Notes: generated from the letters alone by a model not told the origin. Positions 26,694 to 37,851 are shown, counted from the first letter of the stretch. The stretch: DNA of 39,545 bases from an uncultured Clostridia bacterium (GCA_947628205.1 CANQYX010000007.1:1-39545); one strand, 5' to 3'. Translations and numbers: made by a program.

Positions 26694-29600
26694 TTACGCT
26701 TTTTCGCAAGAAATTTCATCAGAAATTGCGCCATCGGTCAAATATCCATAAACGCCCAAAGGTGTTGAACCCAAAGTGGTTTTTCCGTTTTTAAACTCAA
26801 CGCCAGAAGTGCAACCGCTTATGCTAGACAATCTGGTTTGAACGCCAGCAGAAATTTCGCCTGCCAAAATTCCAACTCGAATGTTTTCGTTTTGTTCGCT
26901 ACCCGCCGCCAAATTAACTTCTAAACCAACATTTGTTTTTAAATTGGTTAAAGTTGAACTTTGAACCACGCCCACTAAGCCGGCAAGATTGACATAAGAT
27001 TGAGAGGTTAATCGAGCGGTTGTTATCTTGCCGCTTGCCGTGCAATTATTGAAATCGTTGCAAAGCGAATAACCTGCCAAGCCACCAACATTTCTTGCTG
27101 TGGTGCTTGTAATATTAATTTGAGCATCAACCGAATCCATTTTGCCTAGGCCGGACTCTGTTGAACGATATTCGCCAACAATGCCGCCCAAATATGTTAT
27201 GGTTGCGCCAACCTCGTTGGAAGAAGTTAAGGTTAAGTCAACCGAAGTTTTGTTTTCGTAACTGCCAAATTCCCCTGCGTTTGCCGCAGCCACCAAGCCA
27301 GCCACATATTTAATGCCAGCATTGGAAATTGCCGAATAGTTGATTGTCAATTTTGCTGTGCAGCCCAATAATTTAGAATTTTGAGTTTGGCAAATTAAAC
27401 CAGCCACAAACACATTGCCCGAGCTTGTGCCAGAAACAGAAATTGACATCTCCCTTAATTGCACTTTTTGTATGGTTGCATTGACAGCTTCTTGCGCCAA
27501 AACTGCCACATAAATTGAAGAAGCGGATGTGTAGTTTGCAGACACGCTGTTATTAGCCGCGCCCAAAATTACATTTTCTATTTTTGCGCCATTTAATTTT
27601 TTGAACAACGAGAAATTTGAATTGGCAAGTTCTGCTTTAAACCCTTTAATTTCAAATCCGCCACCATTAAATTCGCCGCTAAATTCTTTTGCAATTATGC
27701 CATCGAAATCTGAAATAGATTCACAATTCAATTCCACGCTTTGCCTTAGCACAAATTTAGAAGAAGAACGATATTTAATGTTTAAAAGTTGTTGTTCAAC
27801 CGACGCGCCATTTTCAATTTCGTTTATTGAATATGGAACAGAATTTCCATCGCCAGCGGCAAAGATTTGCAAGGTTAAATCTGTTTTTGCCATGCTGCCT
27901 GCGCTTAAAATGCTGCCACGCCTTACTCGCGCACTGATAACGCTATATTGCCCCATAACGGCTGGCTCATAATAATATACATTATTGTTGGCTGCGTTGT
28001 ATGGGATTTGAGTTGTTAACAACTCCATCTCTTCGGACAAACTAATTTTTCCATCGTAATTATATTTGTAAACTGAACTTGTAATTTCAATGCTATCGTT
28101 TGCGCCAAAATCGGAACTTGTAACAATTTTAAACCTATATTCATTTTCAAGCCAACTAAACTCTTCAACCGCATTTGGCACCAAAATTGAACTTTCAAAT
28201 GTTTCAAATTGAGAATTTAAAATGTTGTTATTGCCAAGCTTTTGTGCTTGAATTTTAAATGTAAATTGTCCGCTTAAACCCACAGGAATGGTGCAATTTT
28301 GGGCTGTGGTTGAATTTTTAACAGCCACTTTTTCTTCGTTTTGATAATATTCAAATTCATAATAATATTTATCTGCTTTTTCAACAGAATTCCAACTAAC
28401 AGTGTTGTCGGTTAACTCAATTGAGTTGTGTTCTACTTTTTGTAGTTTTTCAAACTGTTTGCTTGCGCACGCTTGAGAATTTATTTTATTGCTGCCAAGT
28501 GCAGTTACGCTAATTGAATATGTGTTAGAAACAAGTTCATCGCTTAAATCCAAATAATTATTAGAGGTTGTAAACGATTTAATTTCCGCGCCCGTTACAT
28601 CCACTTTATAACCGGTTGCGTCAGCCACCGCACCCCAAGTTAAAACACCATCTTGGGCAGACAAATTTTCCACAACAGGAAGGCGCGTCACATCTTTGCT
28701 TTCAACAACAAAATTTCCATTAAGCACATAATTAATGCCTTCGTCATAGCCAAGCGCAATGATGTTTATTTGATAATCTCTATCGGCAACAATTGCCTCG
28801 GTTATTGAACTTAATTCGTCTTGATAAATTGCCTCGTCACTAAAATTATAAGTTTGATAATCGTAAGAGTTGTTTATATCTAATGTGAAGTATAAGTTTT
28901 TAGTTAACCCGTCAATTGCATAAGCCATTTTAACATAAACGCGCTTTGCAATTTTTGGAGTTGCAAATTTTAACGCGCCATTTTCAATTGAAAATTCGCC
29001 AATTTCTTCTGCCTTTTTAATTGTGTAGTTCGACAAATCGTTATAGCTGCCATTTATTATTCCTTGCTGACCTTCCTCGTTGTTTGCAATTGCACGAATT
29101 TTATATTGATAGCTGGACGACAATTCAATTTCTTCGCCATCCACCTCAATTTTTGTTGGCAAGGTGTAATACATGTAGTTCGTAGCAAATTTTACATTTT
29201 GGCTGTTTGCATCAATTCTATAAACCAGCTCTTTTCCCGTGGCACTGTCAATTAAAGTTAACTCAAATTGTTTTATGTTATATTCGCCATCCAGCGCGTT
29301 AAATTTTAACTGTCGGCCCATGCTTTTATCCACATTTGAATTTATTAATCCATATTTATAAACATTAAATCTGTTACTTGGCCTAAATGCGCTTAAAAGA
29401 TAATTTGCATTATCGTTTACGCCAATTCCTGCCAAGGTTTGAATTGTTAAATTGTAAGAAGTTGCATTATCCAAAAATTTAGAAATTTCAAACCAAACAA
29501 ATTTTGTATTTTCCATCTGTTTAAAATCCGAAATTTCAACAAAAGTGGCATCGTCATCCTGAACAAGCAATTTAACATCTTGCAAATTGTTTTGCGCATA

Positions 29601-32600
29601 ATATAAATAGAAAGTTTTAACCCCAATAACAGATGTGGCAGTAAGTTTGTAAATAGGATAATCTAACGGATTGCCGGCGGCATCCACCTGAGTGAGATCT
29701 TCAAAGCGGACTTCGCCATCTAATGTTGCAATTGAATTTATTGAATATCGAACAAACACCCTTTCCATTAATGGCGAAGTTAAGTTCGCAATTGCTTTTT
29801 CTGGCGCGCTATCGCCTGCAAGCAAATAGACATTAACAATAAATTTTCCGCCTGCTGAAATGTCAATTTCGGATAACGAGCTATCTAGCATTGAATATTT
29901 AAACTGCCCGTTTTGCTCGTCAACAACCAAATTAATTTTGTGATAATAAATTTTTTCTTGTGTGAAATCTATAATGTTATCCTTAAACACATTTAAATAA
30001 ATTTCGCCATCATTGGTTGTCAATTTTAAATAGCCATAAAGTGTGTTGTATTCGGAATATAACTTATATTTATCTTCGGTTAAAGTGCCAAATTTTTTAA
30101 CAAAATAATTATAGTCAAGTGCATAAATTGAATAATCTTCATTGGCAATATTTAGTTCTAATTTATAAATTTTTGCAACCAAATTTTCAACTTGCGTTAG
30201 CTCTGCTTGCAATTCATTAAAATTATAATTAAGTTCGCCAACGTTTAAATTTGTGTCGGTTGAAAAATTTAATTTTCCGCGTTCAATTGCCTTGGAATCT
30301 GCCTTTTTAAGCGGAGTGATTGTTGTTAACGCTTTTGCGTTTGCCGAACAAACGATTGGTAGTTTTAATTCTGTATCGGCGTTAACATCATTGCCGGTTA
30401 GGCGCACAAAAACAGAATAACTTATGCCCTCGGACAAATTAATTTTGTTGTTAAATTTATCCGCTTTTTTAAGGTCGACTATATATTTTTTTGTTTCGCT
30501 TAGCGAACTAGGGTCTAACAAACTATCCCAATCCTCTATGCCAAGTCCGCTTAACTGCTGACTGGCCAAGGTTGAATTGTCTAAAACATATTTAACGCTG
30601 TTTCCATCGTATACAAATTCAATTTCCGCTGTGCTGAAAAACTTGTTGGCATTTAAAATTAAAATTCCGTCATCCACACTAACATCTTTAATTTTATCCA
30701 GTTTATAAACGGTTAGCTTTTCGCTCCACTTGCTGTTTGCAACACTTTTTAAAATGTCCACATCCGTTTCGTTTTTCATTTTGCTTATTGCTTGAATTTG
30801 AACGGACAAAATGCCGGACATCTCGTCCATCAAAGTGGAATCGAAATTAAAATATGTGTTTTGAGTTTGCAAGTATATTGTTTTGCTTTCATCCTCAATT
30901 TTTAGCTGATACCCTTGCGCAAGCTCGTTTCTTTCCCATGTTAAATTTCCGCCTTCAACGGATAAAACTGGGCATTCCAAAATATCAATTTTAGCCACCG
31001 CATAAGCTGACGAGCAATATTGTTTTCCCTCAACCGCATCTAATGAATAAATTTTAATTTCTATTAGATAACTACCTTCTTTAAATTCAACTTCATCGCC
31101 AAGATTAGAAATGAATTTTGTTGGCATTTTAATTCTATTTTCATCCAACTTCAATTCCTTTTCGTTGGCTTCAAACCTGCCTTCAAGCGAACTGTAAGTT
31201 ACACCATTGTAACTCACCTTTAAAATGTAATTATATGAAAGCGAAGAAGGGTTGTTGTCGTTGCTCCAATTTATGCAATCAACCATTTCATCGTTTTCAA
31301 TTAACGAATATTCAACCGATAAATTTGTTGGTTTTAATAAGCCCTGAACTATTAAATTATTTAACTTTGAATTAACAAAATATGTCTCTTGATTTGTTGG
31401 ATATTCCACCACTATTTGAAAATTGAGTTGTTCAGAAGCAATTTGCACACCATAGTTTAAAACTAAGCATGCCTCAATTGTAATTTTATTATTTTCAAAA
31501 TCAAAATTTGTGCCATCAATTTTGTTAACGCTGTCCGCATAAAAATTGAAAACTTTATTTGAGGTTAAATTATTAATTTTTACATACGCGCGCTCGTCCG
31601 TTGTGCTTTCAAACAGCGTTTTCATCTCGCTTAGTTGATTGCACTGCAAAACAAAATCGCCTTTATCAATTGAAATTGCAAGCGTGGTTTTACGCGCTGA
31701 AATTTGTTCGCTAAAATTTGAATTAGAGCAATTAGGCAAATTGCCCGCACTTGCGTTTGCAATAACTTTAACCGACAAATTGAAATTTTCTGCAATGTCC
31801 AAATTGGACAAATCAAAACTCGTGTTTTTCGTGCTGCCAAGTTTGGTGTATTGTTCGCTAAATACGGAATAAATTTCATAGCAAGCAACATTGGCATTGA
31901 TGTCGTCAAAAGTTAAAATTCCGTTGCTTATTTTTAAGTTGGAAACCGATGCTAATTTGCTAATTTTTATTGGTTCAGTTTCAAGCGAATTAAACACATA
32001 GGTTGAAAAATCTTCTGCCTGCTGCACAACTAAAATTTGTGCGGACAAATATATTTCCCCATCAAATTTATAATAATTTGCCAAATCTTCTAAATAAAAT
32101 TTAATTTGATTTGTATCCTCAAAAGGCACAACTTCAACAACAGTTTTTGTTTCGTTGTAAACTTTAAAAACATATTGTTTTTTGTATTCCGTTTCTGTTT
32201 GCGTTGCGCTAACTTCAATTGCGTTATTTGCTTGTGAATCTAAATTTTTTGAAAGCTTTACATTTGGCGCGTCAGCCAATTTAAATTTGAAAACATCGCC
32301 TAATGTTGGCACAGTATTTTCATAGCTGCTTATAACATTTAATTCAATTTCTGTTGTTAAATTAATGTTGTGGCTTTTTAAAGTGTTTATCAAATTTTCT
32401 AATTTAACAATAATTTTTTCATTTTCAATTGTTGCGTTGTCCGCGCTCAAATTCACTAAAACATTTTTATTAATTAAAACAAAATAATCAGTTAGCTCAG
32501 CCGCCAAATTCGATTTTTGAATTTCAATATTTTGCTCGTTGCCTGCCGCCGAACTTTTTGGAGCAAGCAAGAATTGTGTGGTTGTTTCATCGCTTGCAAT

Positions 32601-34616
32601 TTCGGTTTCGCTTGTTCCATCAACAAAGGCAGTTAAACCAAAACTAAGATTTTCCGCATCTTTTAGTTCACTTATAATTAAATTGTAATTATCGTCAAGC
32701 AAGGATATATAAAATTTTCCGGCATCAAATAAATAAGGCAAAGAATAATTTTTTTCGTCAACGCTTTTTAACATTCCATTTTCCGATTTAAATTTTAAAT
32801 TTTCTTTTTGAATATCAAATGTTAAATTTAAAATGCTTTCGCTAAGCGTTTCCGTTTCAATTGTTAAATAACTAAAAAAATTTGCGTCAGTTTCTAATTC
32901 AAAATCGTTTAAATTTAAACTTGTACTTTTTGGTTGTGCCAGTTTTGAAATTAAAAGTTTGTATGGTTTTGAATTTAAATAATGCACACCCTCAACTTCA
33001 CCCTTTGAAATTGCGGTTAATCCAAATTCGTTTTCTCCCAGTTTGAAATCATAACTAAATCTTGTTAAGTCATCATTTTCAAAGTGTTGTTCGCTGCCAG
33101 CAAAACTTAACACAAATTCTTTAACAAGTTGGTTGTTGTTTTGGTTGTTTATTTCAAATTTATTTTCCTGCTTTTTATAAATCAGTTCAGGTGCAGATAA
33201 ACGCGACAATTTAATTGATGCTTTTTGCGAAGTTAAATAATAAACACCCTCCAACGTCTCTGCCAATTCGCTAACACAAATTTCAAATTCCTCATCCGTT
33301 ATTTCGTCCAAGCCATATTCATTTGCTTGCAGTGCCAAACTGCTAATAAGTTCGTTATTTTTAAACTCTTCCACCAAAAATTCTTTTTGGTCTGATTGCC
33401 ATTTTAATAAATCGTTTTCAACCATTAAAGTTGGAGTTGGTTTTTTGCCAAATTTTATAACATTGCCATGCCCACCCGTTTTTGCCAAATTTAAGCCTGA
33501 CAAAACCGGTTCAACATAAACCTCGTATGTGTTGCCCGCCTCAACCGTTTTTAAATTGTTTAAATTAAAACTGCAATCGTCAACCGTTTCAACCTTTTCG
33601 CCGCCGACAAAAACATTATACCCTTTTGCAAAAGGCATTGAATCCCACACCAAAACTGATGCATTTAAACTAATTTGCACCGGACCTAAAACATTAATTT
33701 CATAATGCCTGCTAACTGAAGGATATGCGGTTGAATACATTTGGGCAATTTCGCTGTTAACCAGTGCGGTTATTTGCAAATTTACCATTTGGCCAGCATA
33801 TTTATTTTGCAAAGCCATCAAGGAAATTTTGGTGCTTGAAAGGTCGGTTAACTCGGGTTGTTTTTCGCCATTAATGGACAAATCAAAATTTGTTGCATGC
33901 GGGTGGCTAAATGTTAAATACGATTGCCCGTTTTCGTCCGCCTCTATTTTAACATTTTGCACTTCTCCAACCTGATAAATAGTAATTGGTGCACAAAAAT
34001 CCGAAGATTCAGCAACATGGCTATAACTTGGCGCATCGGCTCGAACTTTTGCTATCAATCCGCAATCAAATGCTTGATGATGTTGCGCATATTCTTCCAA
34101 AGAAAATTCCAACCGCTGACCTAGCGAAATATCCTCGCCATTTATGTTAATTGTATATCCAACCGCATTAGCAATTCCGTTAAATGTAAATTTTTTATCC
34201 AGTTCGTTATAACGCAAATTTAATGCTGCATCCACATCTGCACCGCCCAACTTAATTGGCGCGTCATAAACCCTAACTAAAATTGTGTTTTGAATGGTTT
34301 CGTTGTCGGCCGCAACAACAGTCAACACCGCGCTGCCAGCACTAACAGCAACTATTTTTTGCCCAGAAATCTGCAAAACCTCTTGGTTAGAGCTTGAAAA
34401 CGAAAACCCTTTGTTAGAAGCAAAACTTGGCACAAAAGTTATTTTTGGGCAATACTCATCTCCCACAAGCAAAGAAATTTCTTCCCCACCAATTTCAGTT
34501 AAATCGAAATCCACCCTCTCAACTGGTGTTCTTGAAGCTTTGCACCCAAAGGCAAAAAGAGAAAACAATATCAAAATTGCCAATATGCAAAAATATCTTT
34601 TGTTCCCCTTTGACAT
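26694..34616 (-). CDS. Large (2640 aa) putative surface lipoprotein: Big2-like + tandem Fn3/Ig-like modules + C-terminal GLUG-like block
   Basis: MSKGNKRYFCILAILILFSLFAFGCKASR (lipobox FGC). Big2-like FSFSSSNQEVLQISGQKIVAVSAGSAVLTV. Repeated 'W..v..A.gY.v.v.G' modules (LVWDSMPFAKGYNVFVGG, LTWGAVADATGYKVDVTG). C-terminal LGGIVGEYRS, VGGLAGYSLC, LAGLVGVVQS. Confidence 0.92.
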   Translation of the reverse strand: MSKGNKRYFCILAILILFSLFAFGCKASRTPVERVDFDLTEIGGEEISLLVGDEYCPKITFVPSFASNKGFSFSSSNQEVLQISGQKIVAVSAGSAVLTVVAADNETIQNTILVRVYDAPIKLGGADVDAALNLRYNELDKKFTFNGIANAVGYTININGEDISLGQRLEFSLEEYAQHHQAFDCGLIAKVRADAPSYSHVAESSDFCAPITIYQVGEVQNVKIEADENGQSYLTFSHPHATNFDLSINGEKQPELTDLSSTKISLMALQNKYAGQMVNLQITALVNSEIAQMYSTAYPSVSRHYEINVLGPVQISLNASVLVWDSMPFAKGYNVFVGGEKVETVDDCSFNLNNLKTVEAGNTYEVYVEPVLSGLNLAKTGGHGNVIKFGKKPTPTLMVENDLLKWQSDQKEFLVEEFKNNELISSLALQANEYGLDEITDEEFEICVSELAETLEGVYYLTSQKASIKLSRLSAPELIYKKQENKFEINNQNNNQLVKEFVLSFAGSEQHFENDDLTRFSYDFKLGENEFGLTAISKGEVEGVHYLNSKPYKLLISKLAQPKSTSLNLNDFELETDANFFSYLTIETETLSESILNLTFDIQKENLKFKSENGMLKSVDEKNYSLPYLFDAGKFYISLLDDNYNLIISELKDAENLSFGLTAFVDGTSETEIASDETTTQFLLAPKSSAAGNEQNIEIQKSNLAAELTDYFVLINKNVLVNLSADNATIENEKIIVKLENLINTLKSHNINLTTEIELNVISSYENTVPTLGDVFKFKLADAPNVKLSKNLDSQANNAIEVSATQTETEYKKQYVFKVYNETKTVVEVVPFEDTNQIKFYLEDLANYYKFDGEIYLSAQILVVQQAEDFSTYVFNSLETEPIKISKLASVSNLKISNGILTFDDINANVACYEIYSVFSEQYTKLGSTKNTSFDLSNLDIAENFNLSVKVIANASAGNLPNCSNSNFSEQISARKTTLAISIDKGDFVLQCNQLSEMKTLFESTTDERAYVKINNLTSNKVFNFYADSVNKIDGTNFDFENNKITIEACLVLNYGVQIASEQLNFQIVVEYPTNQETYFVNSKLNNLIVQGLLKPTNLSVEYSLIENDEMVDCINWSNDNNPSSLSYNYILKVSYNGVTYSSLEGRFEANEKELKLDENRIKMPTKFISNLGDEVEFKEGSYLIEIKIYSLDAVEGKQYCSSAYAVAKIDILECPVLSVEGGNLTWERNELAQGYQLKIEDESKTIYLQTQNTYFNFDSTLMDEMSGILSVQIQAISKMKNETDVDILKSVANSKWSEKLTVYKLDKIKDVSVDDGILILNANKFFSTAEIEFVYDGNSVKYVLDNSTLASQQLSGLGIEDWDSLLDPSSLSETKKYIVDLKKADKFNNKINLSEGISYSVFVRLTGNDVNADTELKLPIVCSANAKALTTITPLKKADSKAIERGKLNFSTDTNLNVGELNYNFNELQAELTQVENLVAKIYKLELNIANEDYSIYALDYNYFVKKFGTLTEDKYKLYSEYNTLYGYLKLTTNDGEIYLNVFKDNIIDFTQEKIYYHKINLVVDEQNGQFKYSMLDSSLSEIDISAGGKFIVNVYLLAGDSAPEKAIANLTSPLMERVFVRYSINSIATLDGEVRFEDLTQVDAAGNPLDYPIYKLTATSVIGVKTFYLYYAQNNLQDVKLLVQDDDATFVEISDFKQMENTKFVWFEISKFLDNATSYNLTIQTLAGIGVNDNANYLLSAFRPSNRFNVYKYGLINSNVDKSMGRQLKFNALDGEYNIKQFELTLIDSATGKELVYRIDANSQNVKFATNYMYYTLPTKIEVDGEEIELSSSYQYKIRAIANNEEGQQGIINGSYNDLSNYTIKKAEEIGEFSIENGALKFATPKIAKRVYVKMAYAIDGLTKNLYFTLDINNSYDYQTYNFSDEAIYQDELSSITEAIVADRDYQINIIALGYDEGINYVLNGNFVVESKDVTRLPVVENLSAQDGVLTWGAVADATGYKVDVTGAEIKSFTTSNNYLDLSDELVSNTYSISVTALGSNKINSQACASKQFEKLQKVEHNSIELTDNTVSWNSVEKADKYYYEFEYYQNEEKVAVKNSTTAQNCTIPVGLSGQFTFKIQAQKLGNNNILNSQFETFESSILVPNAVEEFSWLENEYRFKIVTSSDFGANDSIEITSSVYKYNYDGKISLSEEMELLTTQIPYNAANNNVYYYEPAVMGQYSVISARVRRGSILSAGSMAKTDLTLQIFAAGDGNSVPYSINEIENGASVEQQLLNIKYRSSSKFVLRQSVELNCESISDFDGIIAKEFSGEFNGGGFEIKGFKAELANSNFSLFKKLNGAKIENVILGAANNSVSANYTSASSIYVAVLAQEAVNATIQKVQLREMSISVSGTSSGNVFVAGLICQTQNSKLLGCTAKLTINYSAISNAGIKYVAGLVAAANAGEFGSYENKTSVDLTLTSSNEVGATITYLGGIVGEYRSTESGLGKMDSVDAQINITSTTARNVGGLAGYSLCNDFNNCTASGKITTARLTSQSYVNLAGLVGVVQSSTLTNLKTNVGLEVNLAAGSEQNENIRVGILAGEISAGVQTRLSSISGCTSGVEFKNGKTTLGSTPLGVYGYLTDGAISDEISCEKA

Positions 34617-34688
34617 ATTTCCCCCTTGTTACTGCCAAACCCAAATTAAACCAAATAATTAATTAAAAATTAATTAAATTTCATTTTT

Positions 34689-34717
34689 ATTATACCACAC
34701 CACAATTTTATTAACAA
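34689..34717 (-). promoter_or_regulatory. Extended -10 promoter of the 2640-aa gene
   Basis: Minus strand TTGTTA-17 nt-TATAAT with TGG immediately upstream of the -10 (TGGTATAAT). Confidence 0.7.
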
Positions 34718-34978
34718 ATATTTTGGCAAAAAAAGAAAAAAATATTGAAAAATAATTAAAAATTATTTTTTTCTGTGTTTAGTGCTTGTTTTGCTTATAA
34801 AATCTTAACAAAACAAAATTTTTAAAATTTAGCTAAAAATTACAAAAAAAATTTAAAAAATTTTTAATTTTGGGGCATTTTTTGTTAATTTTTATTAAAA
34901 TTTCGTTTATTTTTTTAATTTTTTAAAAATTTTTGAAATTTTTTATTTTTTTAATTTTATTTCATCTTTAAAATTGGT

Positions 34979-35007
34979 TTGACAAATGTCCTTTTTTGCT
35001 TTATACT
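34979..35007 (+). promoter_or_regulatory. Sigma-A-type promoter of cysS
   Basis: TTGACA-17 nt-TATACT. Confidence 0.8.
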
Positions 35008-35056
35008 AATTATTGTTTACAAATTTTGAAATTTTTCATAATAATAAAGGAAATGT

Positions 35057-36445
35057 ATGGAACTTAAAATTTACAATTCGCTAACACGTAAAAAACAAGC
35101 ATTAAAGCCAATTAACAACACTGTCAATTTTTATTTTTGCGGACCAACGGTTTATTGGTTTCAACACATTGGCAACATGCGCGCATTTTTTGTTATGGAT
35201 AGTGTTAGGCGCGCGGTGGAATATTTGGGCTATGGCATAAACCATGTTATGAACATAACCGATGTTGGCCACATGACTAGCGACGCGGATGAGGGCGAGG
35301 ACAAAATGGATGTCGCCAGCAAGCGCGAACACAAAACGCCCGAAGAAGTTGCCGCTTTTTATTGGCAGAAATGCTGGCAAGATATGCAAGAGTTGAACAT
35401 AGAAAAGCCCGAGCATATTTGCCCAGCCACGAGTGTTATTAGCGAAATTATTGCCTTCGTGCAGAAAATTTTGGATAATGGCTACGGATACATCACCGAA
35501 AATGGCGTGTATTTTGACACAAGCAAATATCCGCATTATGGCGAACTTGGCGGCATGAACCAAAATGACAAGCAGTTTGGCGCGCGCATTGCAGTTGACG
35601 AAAAAAAGCGCAACCCTGCCGACTTTGCACTTTGGGTTAAGGCTCGAGATAATCACATTCAGCGTTGGGATAGCCCGTGGGGAGTTGGCTACCCCGGCTG
35701 GCACATTGAATGTAGCGCAATTGGAAACAAATTTTTGGGCGAACATATCGACATCCATGGCGGCGGTGTTGAACACAAAACTGTGCATCACGAAAATGAA
35801 ATTGCACAAAACTTTGCTTGCACTGGGCATGAAGTGGTGGACATCTGGTTTCACCTTGAACACCTTATGTTTGACGGTGGTAAAATGAGCAAATCGCTTG
35901 GCAATATTTACACTTTGTCCGCGCTTAAAGAAAAGGGCTATTCAGCCATGGATTTGCGGCTGTTTTTCCTCTCCGCGCACTATTCTAAGCCACAAAATTT
36001 CACTTTTGAGGCATTAAATAGCGCAAAAGATAGTTACGCTAACCTTAAAAAATTGCTGTTGAAACACAAGGCAGGCACAAACAAAATTGAACAGGCAAAA
36101 CTTGACGAATTAAAAAATAAATTTTCATCTTTTGTTGCCGATGACGTAAATAGCCCGCTTGCATTGTCCGTTGTGTGGGACGCATTAAAAAATTATCCGG
36201 ACAGCGCAGACATTTACAATTTAGTGTTGGATTTCGACCGCTTTTTAGGCCTTAAACTTAATGAGGTTGAGCCGGAAGAAAAGTTGGCAATTCCTGCTGA
36301 AATTATTGCCATTGCCGAACAGAGAAAATCGGCAAGGAACAATAAAGATTACGCCACAAGCGACCTTTTGCGCGATAAAATTTCCGCGCTTGGCTACACG
36401 ATTTTGGATAAACCAAAAAATGAATATGAAATAATTAAAAAATGA
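35057..36445 (+). CDS. cysS: Cysteinyl-tRNA synthetase
   Basis: [18 protein letters not shown] (HIGH-type motif), [21 protein letters not shown] (KMSKS); 462 aa; AAAGG RBS. Confidence 0.97.
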   Translation: MELKIYNSLTRKKQALKPINNTVNFYFCGPTVYWFQHIGNMRAFFVMDSVRRAVEYLGYGINHVMNITDVGHMTSDADEGEDKMDVASKREHKTPEEVAAFYWQKCWQDMQELNIEKPEHICPATSVISEIIAFVQKILDNGYGYITENGVYFDTSKYPHYGELGGMNQNDKQFGARIAVDEKKRNPADFALWVKARDNHIQRWDSPWGVGYPGWHIECSAIGNKFLGEHIDIHGGGVEHKTVHHENEIAQNFACTGHEVVDIWFHLEHLMFDGGKMSKSLGNIYTLSALKEKGYSAMDLRLFFLSAHYSKPQNFTFEALNSAKDSYANLKKLLLKHKAGTNKIEQAKLDELKNKFSSFVADDVNSPLALSVVWDALKNYPDSADIYNLVLDFDRFLGLKLNEVEPEEKLAIPAEIIAIAEQRKSARNNKDYATSDLLRDKISALGYTILDKPKNEYEIIKK

Positions 36446-36464
36446 GCCACTTGGCTCTTTTTTA
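36438..36464 (+). terminator. Terminator overlapping the cysS stop codon
   Basis: AAAAAATGAGCC-actt-GGCTCTTTTTT; the TGA stop (36443-36445) lies within the 5' arm. Confidence 0.85.
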
Positions 36465-36596
36465 GTTATATTCAAATTGAAATATTTTTTAAAATTTTTT
36501 TAATATAGTTTTATTTAAAATTTTCTTTATATAAAGTTATAAATAATTTGTTTTTTATAATATTCTAATCGAATTGAACTTTTCATATATTTATTT

Positions 36597-37058
36597 ATGG
36601 AATATAACGATTTCCCCATTTTAGACGATGCACGATATAAACTGATGCAAGATAAATTTAACGAACAATTTGCTTTTGATAGAAAACAAAATGTGTTTTT
36701 TATATATTCAAATTTGTGCGAGTGCAATTTGGCTTGCCCGCTTTTATATAACAAACTGAACAAGACCCTTTGCGATTGCCTAAAACAAAGCAAGCCAAAA
36801 GTTGAACTTGCAATTTCTAATTTAGAAGCCACATTTAATTTGCATCAAAACAAAACTGAAATTAAAGAGATGAATTTGTTTGCATTTTTAACTAAACTAA
36901 CAAACATTTTAAAACAAATAAATTTTTGGCAACAAAAAGAACAAAAGGAATATTTCCGGCATTTCGCCCTTCAACTTTCTGCCGACCTAACCGAAGTTTT
37001 ATTTGATATCCTTTCCGCCCTTCAAAATTGCAATATTCAATTGTTTAAATATTTATAA
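36597..37058 (+). CDS. Hypothetical protein (153 aa)
   Basis: Open reading frame with plausible composition; TATAAT about 40 nt upstream, no strong SD. Contains CECNLAC...CDC. Confidence 0.6.
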   Translation: MEYNDFPILDDARYKLMQDKFNEQFAFDRKQNVFFIYSNLCECNLACPLLYNKLNKTLCDCLKQSKPKVELAISNLEATFNLHQNKTEIKEMNLFAFLTKLTNILKQINFWQQKEQKEYFRHFALQLSADLTEVLFDILSALQNCNIQLFKYL

Positions 37059-37140
37059 ATTTTTCCGCACCCTTGCCACTTAAAAACTACTTTGAGTTAA
37101 GTTTTGCGCATCTTTTTTAGATTAAATAAAATTAAAATTT

Positions 37141-37851
37141 TTAATTTGTTTTTAAAATAACTTTAATTTTTAACTTTTTATTTAAATTTTCTATTGTTTT
37201 TTGCAATTCTTTAAAAATTTTTGTTTTATCATCGTCAAACTTTAAAACCGAATTAAAATCTATTGCAACGGATTTTAGTTCTTTTTCTTTAATAAATTCA
37301 AAAACTGTTTTTAAATTTTCAGCTAAAATTTCACAAACATTTTGGTCATTTGAATTTTTTAAAACAATTTTGGCAAGGTATTTAGCGTTAAGGTTAAACC
37401 CTTTTGCAAAAATTAAATTTTTGTTGGCATTTTTTAAAAGTTCGTTTTTTAATTCAACGCCCGCGCGGAAAAGAATTTCGTTATCCAAACTCGGCCTGCC
37501 TGCCAACAAGCTTTCAACATCCTCAACCGCATTGTTAGTTGCAACCACAAGCAAATCTACATTATAATTTAAAACATCATTTCGCACCAAATAGATATTG
37601 TTTTTAAATTGCAATTTGTCAATATTAATTTTTTGTTGTTCGTTAAATGTTTTTAAAAATTTATCTTGTGCCAAAATCAATTTTTCGCTTGCTGGCTCGT
37701 TTGTGCGAGTAACAATTAAAACGCGCAAAAAATTATCTTTTTGCTCGTCCGTCAACTCAAAGTTTTGCGGCATTTCGGCATCCTTAAAAAGTTCAATAAG
37801 CAAATTGTCTTTTAAAACATTCAAGTCATTTTCTTCTTCAAAATTTTCCAT
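37141..37851 (-). CDS. Degenerate Zn-type macrodomain (ADP-ribose hydrolase-like) protein
   Basis: N-terminal 'FLRVLIVTRTNEPASEKLILAQDKFL' followed by 'NNIYLVRNDVLNYNVDLLVVATNNAVED...PSLDNEILFRAGVELKNE...FAKGFNLNAKYL' parallels the order of the Zn-macrodomain family (R-L-xNxR..P.S.e.L..QD..L; GDIT.l.vDAIVNAAN; CIDN.IH..AG..LR.EC; GYNLPAKYI). Confidence 0.7.
   Translation of the reverse strand: MENFEEENDLNVLKDNLLIELFKDAEMPQNFELTDEQKDNFLRVLIVTRTNEPASEKLILAQDKFLKTFNEQQKINIDKLQFKNNIYLVRNDVLNYNVDLLVVATNNAVEDVESLLAGRPSLDNEILFRAGVELKNELLKNANKNLIFAKGFNLNAKYLAKIVLKNSNDQNVCEILAENLKTVFEFIKEKELKSVAIDFNSVLKFDDDKTKIFKELQKTIENLNKKLKIKVILKTN

Noticed and set aside
35102-35863. 253-aa minus-strand ORF antisense to cysS
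   Set aside because: Shadow ORF of a conserved gene; no recognisable protein features.
37078-37110. Weak hairpin (ACTTaaaAACT...AGTTAAGT) as a terminator between convergent genes
   Set aside because: Poorly paired and without a clear adjacent T-tract.
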